NCBI GenBank assembly: GCA_902505605.1
Contig: CABWKN010000041.1
Coordinates: 1 to 38,638, forward strand
DNA from: Candidatus Guanabacterium sedimentis
Lineage (GTDB): Bacteria; Acidobacteriota; B3-B38; Guanabaribacteriales; B3-B38
Direction of reading: 5' to 3'
Length of the DNA stretch: 38,638 nucleotides
In this document: one piece after another, positions 34,965-38,638 of the stretch
Layout: each line of letters starts with the position of its first letter
Numbering within the stretch: position 1 is the first letter of the stretch
Notes under the pieces: generated by a model
Seen by the model: the letters and a program-made list of their open reading frames with translations, nothing else
Database searches by the model: none
What the model was told of the DNA's origin: nothing
Program-made: the position numbers and the translations under genes

Positions 34965-37055
34965 ATGAAAAAGGTTGCTTTGGTATTGGTCATGATTTTC
35001 TTATTCTTTCCCGTGCAGACCTTAGCTTCTGAGGAGATGAGCTCCTCGGGGGAGGGGACTTCTGATGTTCCTCAAAAACAGGAAAAGGAGAATAAGAAGG
35101 AGAAGGAAAAGAAACCCACCATGCGCTATTCGGAGAAGGTGGTGGTGACCGCCTACCGCCTACCGGCAGACGAGGTGGAATTGGGCAGGATTCCTGCACC
35201 GGTTACCGTACTTACGGTAGAGGATATAGCCCAAGCTAAGGTAATCAGCCTGCAGGAGCTGTTTCAGGAGTGTCCCGGGGTGGTTATATTCGATGATGTC
35301 GGCAACGGGATAGAGAGCACGGTGGAGTGGCGTGGGTTTAACGAAGGGACGGCTACCACGGTGCTGGTCGACGGAGTCAGAATCAACGAGCCCGACGACA
35401 ACCGGGTGGACCTGGAGATGCTCCCCCTGTTCTCCATAGAGCGGGTGGAGGTCTTCCGCGGGAGCAGCTCAACCATCTACGGTGGCGGAGCCATGGCAGG
35501 CAGTGTGAATGTGGTCACCAAGAGAGGAAGCTCTCGCCCCCAAACACTCGTTGAGGTGAATGGGGGAAACTACAGCCGCTATGGTCTCTCGGCGAGCAGT
35601 GGCGGAAGCTGGGGGAAGTTGAACTATTTCGTCGGGGGTGCCAGAAACCGTGCCCATGGATTTAGGCATAACGGCTACTTCGGGATAACCAACCTGTTTA
35701 CCAGGGTAGGATATGACTTCAGCCCCTCCTCCGCTCTTTCCTTCATGCACAATTATAGCAAAGGGGAGTTCGGTAATCCTGGCGCTCTGATGGATGCGGA
35801 ATTGATAGCAAACCGGCATCAGTCCCCCTTCAACTTTGTGGATAACAATGCCAAAAAGAGCCAGCTCTTCTCTTTCAATTGGGAGCAGCGTCCCACTGAG
35901 GAACTCTCAGTGAGGATCAATCTCTTTCGGCGAAATAACCGGGTCGATACCCTGACCACCGGAAGGATGGCAGCTCTGTTTGGAGGCTTCCAGACATTGA
36001 GCGACATCTACACCCGGGGGCTCACCCTGCAGATGAGCTGGGATGGTTGGTGGGGTTCCCGCCGCCATATCCTGAGCGGAGGGCTGGAGTTGAGCAAGAA
36101 TCGGTTCGGGGCGGATGGCTTTTCCACCGATTCGACGGGAGGCAACCCCTTCCTCCTCTCCCGTAACCTCACCGACCAGCAGATTGAAGGCTACTTCCTC
36201 CAGGAGAGCTTAGAGCTTTCCCCCGCCGTCACGCTGACCGCCGGTGCGAGGTTAGACCGGATCTCTTTAAACTACAAAGACCGGCTCTACCCTTCCAATG
36301 ATGATACCAAGCGTTTCCATAAAGCCAGCCTGAGGCTGGGGGTGAACTACCGGATTCTTCCGCAGGCGAGCATCTATGGCAGCTATTCGCAGGCTTTTTT
36401 AGCCCCCACGGTGACCGACCTTTTTGCTTATCCGGGCTTCGGCTCCAATCCCGACCTCAACCCCACCCTGGCTGACGACTGGGAGGTAGGCTTGCGAGCA
36501 GGGGTCAGAGATAACTTGGCATTTCAGCTCTCCTATTATAGAATAGAAGTGAGAGATGAGATTGTCTATGTGTTTGATTACTTCTGGGGCGGACGGAACG
36601 AGAACCTGGGGAGAAGCCGCAGAGAGGGTATGGAGCTCAGTGTGGAGGGGCGATTTACCCCCCATTGGAAGGGATTTATTCATTACACTTTCACCCAGGC
36701 TACCTGCCGCTCGGGTGAGCTTGTGGGAAAGCTCATTCCAATGGTCCCCAAAAACAGGCTCAACATCGGGATGAGCGCGGACTTGAGAGAGAGGTGGTGG
36801 GTGTCTCTCAACGCACTATTCGTGGGGAAACAGTTCCTGTTTGGAGATGAAGCAAATGTCCAGTCACCTCTGGATAGCTACTTGCTGCTGGATGGGAGAG
36901 TATCCTATTCAACCGGTCCATGGGAGGCTTACTTAGTGGTGAGAAATCTCCTTAATCGGGAGTTTAATATCAGAGGCATCTTTATCGGGGGAAGCAGCTA
37001 CTTTACCCCTTCACCAGGGCTTACCTACTATATGGGGGTAAAATTCTTTATATAA
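34965..37055 (+). CDS. btuB: TonB-dependent outer-membrane receptor, probable corrinoid transporter
   Basis: TonB-box-like EKVVVTA, plug ECPGVVIFDDVGNG..VLVDGVRINEP..IERVEVFRGSSSTIYGGGAMAGSVNVVTKRG, terminal YYMGVKFFI; in the B12 riboswitch operon. ATG 34965 preceded by GGAGGAAC. Confidence 0.85.
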   Translation: MKKVALVLVMIFLFFPVQTLASEEMSSSGEGTSDVPQKQEKENKKEKEKKPTMRYSEKVVVTAYRLPADEVELGRIPAPVTVLTVEDIAQAKVISLQELFQECPGVVIFDDVGNGIESTVEWRGFNEGTATTVLVDGVRINEPDDNRVDLEMLPLFSIERVEVFRGSSSTIYGGGAMAGSVNVVTKRGSSRPQTLVEVNGGNYSRYGLSASSGGSWGKLNYFVGGARNRAHGFRHNGYFGITNLFTRVGYDFSPSSALSFMHNYSKGEFGNPGALMDAELIANRHQSPFNFVDNNAKKSQLFSFNWEQRPTEELSVRINLFRRNNRVDTLTTGRMAALFGGFQTLSDIYTRGLTLQMSWDGWWGSRRHILSGGLELSKNRFGADGFSTDSTGGNPFLLSRNLTDQQIEGYFLQESLELSPAVTLTAGARLDRISLNYKDRLYPSNDDTKRFHKASLRLGVNYRILPQASIYGSYSQAFLAPTVTDLFAYPGFGSNPDLNPTLADDWEVGLRAGVRDNLAFQLSYYRIEVRDEIVYVFDYFWGGRNENLGRSRREGMELSVEGRFTPHWKGFIHYTFTQATCRSGELVGKLIPMVPKNRLNIGMSADLRERWWVSLNALFVGKQFLFGDEANVQSPLDSYLLLDGRVSYSTGPWEAYLVVRNLLNREFNIRGIFIGGSSYFTPSPGLTYYMGVKFFI

Positions 37056-37070
37056 TGAGAGGAGAGGGAT

Positions 37071-38638
37071 TTGGCGAACCCTATCGCTGCTGCAGGTGAT
37101 TCCAGAGGAAAGAAGAGCCTTTCCAGAGCAGTTGACGAGGTATTAAAGCTGGTCGAGGAGGGGAAAGAGAATAGTGCTCTGCTGCAGGAGAAACTCTCCG
37201 TGATAAATGGAGATTCATCCCAGCTCATTTCCTTAATCGAGCAGCGGGTTGCCAGGCTGAGGAGGGAGCACATCCGGCAAATAGTAACCCTGGCGGAGAC
37301 GATAGGCGACCCCGGATTCTCACCCTTTCTGGTTGCCATCGGTCGGCTCAAGCTGTTAGGGCTGGAAACCAGAATTAAAACTCTGCACCTGTTTGAACAG
37401 CAAGGGGAAAAGGTAGACCAAGAGCTTAAATCTCAGCTTGCAGCGGGAAAGGAGTTGCTTCAGCGCCTGAAAGCTGAGTTAGAGCAAGCAGGGAAGAAGC
37501 CTTCCCGCTCAGTCTCCCCTTTAATGAAGCAGATTGCTTCCCTTACCGCCGAGGTGCAGATTTCGCTGGCGGTGCAACTGGTCGAGGACGAAGGTACCGC
37601 CAGCTTTCCGCTTTTATCCTTATGGTGGGACAGAAACAGGGAGGTAGACCGGGCTTTAATTGAGCTCATAGTGGGAGTCGGCAAGAGGGATTCCGCTGAC
37701 ACCCTGCAAAAGCTTGAAGAGAAGACTAGCGATAAGGAGCTGCTGAAATTGCTCAAGCGCGGTTTATTCATGCTTAAAACCAGGGGCATCACCCCCAGTA
37801 AGGAGGTCAGGGGCAAGCCCTATCGCTTGAAATTACAGCCCTCCATTATGGAGGTAGCCTATGGCAGCCAGATAGACCCCTATGGGGGGAGACTTCTCAT
37901 GCTGGCTCGCTCCTCTCCGCCAACCGGTCTGAGGGTGTGTCAGGCTATCGTCTACGACAACTACGGCATAAAGCAGTTCCGCTGCTCCGAAATGAGCAAA
38001 CGGGCTTTCAGAGATGTGCTGAGGCAAGTCAAGGAGGAAGACAATCTCAGCATGGTGGAGCTGGAGCCCTCCTACTGCCAGTTTTTACTGGGAGATAGCT
38101 ATCAGCTCAACCTCAAGACCCAGAATCCAGCCCCTGCAGAATATCTCCAATACAAGGGCTGGATAGGAAAACCCAAGAAAAAATATAAGCTCCCTCTTAT
38201 TTACAGCCACCTCCCACCACAGTCTGTCCGTGAAGAGGACGGATTGATTTCCCGCTCTCATAAGCTTTTGCAGCATGAGGAGTTCAAATTCTGGCTGTTG
38301 AGCCTGGAGGAGATAAAAGAATATATAGAGGAGATAGATGAGGCGAAGCGAAGCCGCATTATCCTTGCTGACCATCAGAAGGAGTTCCGATTGACAACCC
38401 TTCTGGCAGAGGCAACCAACTCCTATTTCTCCTCACAAAAGAACAGATATAAGCGGCGCCTGGAGGAGGTGGCTCTGTGGCTTTTCCTCAAAGGCAGCAA
38501 GGAGGAAGCTAAGCTTTGTGTCGCCGTAGCCCTGGCTATGGAGGAACGGGAGCCGTCTTCCATTCCCTTCCTCTTTCAGTTGATGGAAAGGAGTATAGAG
38601 TTCTATGAAAAGCAGAAAGAGGAGAAAAGAAAAGAGGG
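37071..38638 (+). CDS. Uncharacterised large protein, 3'-truncated by the window end
   Basis: Open frame of >520 codons with no stop, TTG start after GAGAGGAGAGGG, 15 bp after the receptor stop. Absent from the ORF track because it has no stop in the window. Confidence 0.75.
   Translation, partial: MANPIAAAGDSRGKKSLSRAVDEVLKLVEEGKENSALLQEKLSVINGDSSQLISLIEQRVARLRREHIRQIVTLAETIGDPGFSPFLVAIGRLKLLGLETRIKTLHLFEQQGEKVDQELKSQLAAGKELLQRLKAELEQAGKKPSRSVSPLMKQIASLTAEVQISLAVQLVEDEGTASFPLLSLWWDRNREVDRALIELIVGVGKRDSADTLQKLEEKTSDKELLKLLKRGLFMLKTRGITPSKEVRGKPYRLKLQPSIMEVAYGSQIDPYGGRLLMLARSSPPTGLRVCQAIVYDNYGIKQFRCSEMSKRAFRDVLRQVKEEDNLSMVELEPSYCQFLLGDSYQLNLKTQNPAPAEYLQYKGWIGKPKKKYKLPLIYSHLPPQSVREEDGLISRSHKLLQHEEFKFWLLSLEEIKEYIEEIDEAKRSRIILADHQKEFRLTTLLAEATNSYFSSQKNRYKRRLEEVALWLFLKGSKEEAKLCVAVALAMEEREPSSIPFLFQLMERSIEFYEKQKEEKRKE

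Overview
38.6-kb contig fragment, about 30 protein-coding genes, densely packed. It looks like a Gram-negative chromosome. TonB, a TonB-dependent receptor, DUF481/OMP barrels, DUF507 and VWFA-related proteins suggest an Acidobacteriota/Aminicenantia- or delta-like lineage; this is inference only. I found no rRNA, tRNA, CRISPR array, prophage or IS element. Gene blocks: (i) a 5'-truncated P/E-linker protein and a foldback inverted repeat at the contig end; (ii) minus-strand amrA/AMMECR1, a GT2 glycosyltransferase, a tandem M16 peptidase pair and a DUF481 protein; (iii) plus-strand giant TPR protein, two DUF507 paralogs, an ABC-2 transporter, an M24 peptidase and others; (iv) a minus-strand TonB-family protein; (v) an AT-rich cysteine-containing orphan gene, then an operon of a catalytically degenerate M1-like protein plus two VWFA-related proteins; (vi) minus-strand mtnP, an OMP, recN, lepB, lepA, a ROK kinase, tsaD and mtnA; (vii) a cobalamin riboswitch with two tandem terminator hairpins upstream of btuF-btuC-btuD-TonB receptor and an uncharacterised gene that runs off the contig and is missing from the ORF track. 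The best second-look items are the M1-pseudoenzyme/VWA operon, the riboswitch's mutually exclusive terminator hairpins, the orphan gene downstream of the B12 receptor, the AT-rich orphan, and the contig-end inverted repeat (probable artefact). I did not find a clearly novel multi-gene defence or mobile system.
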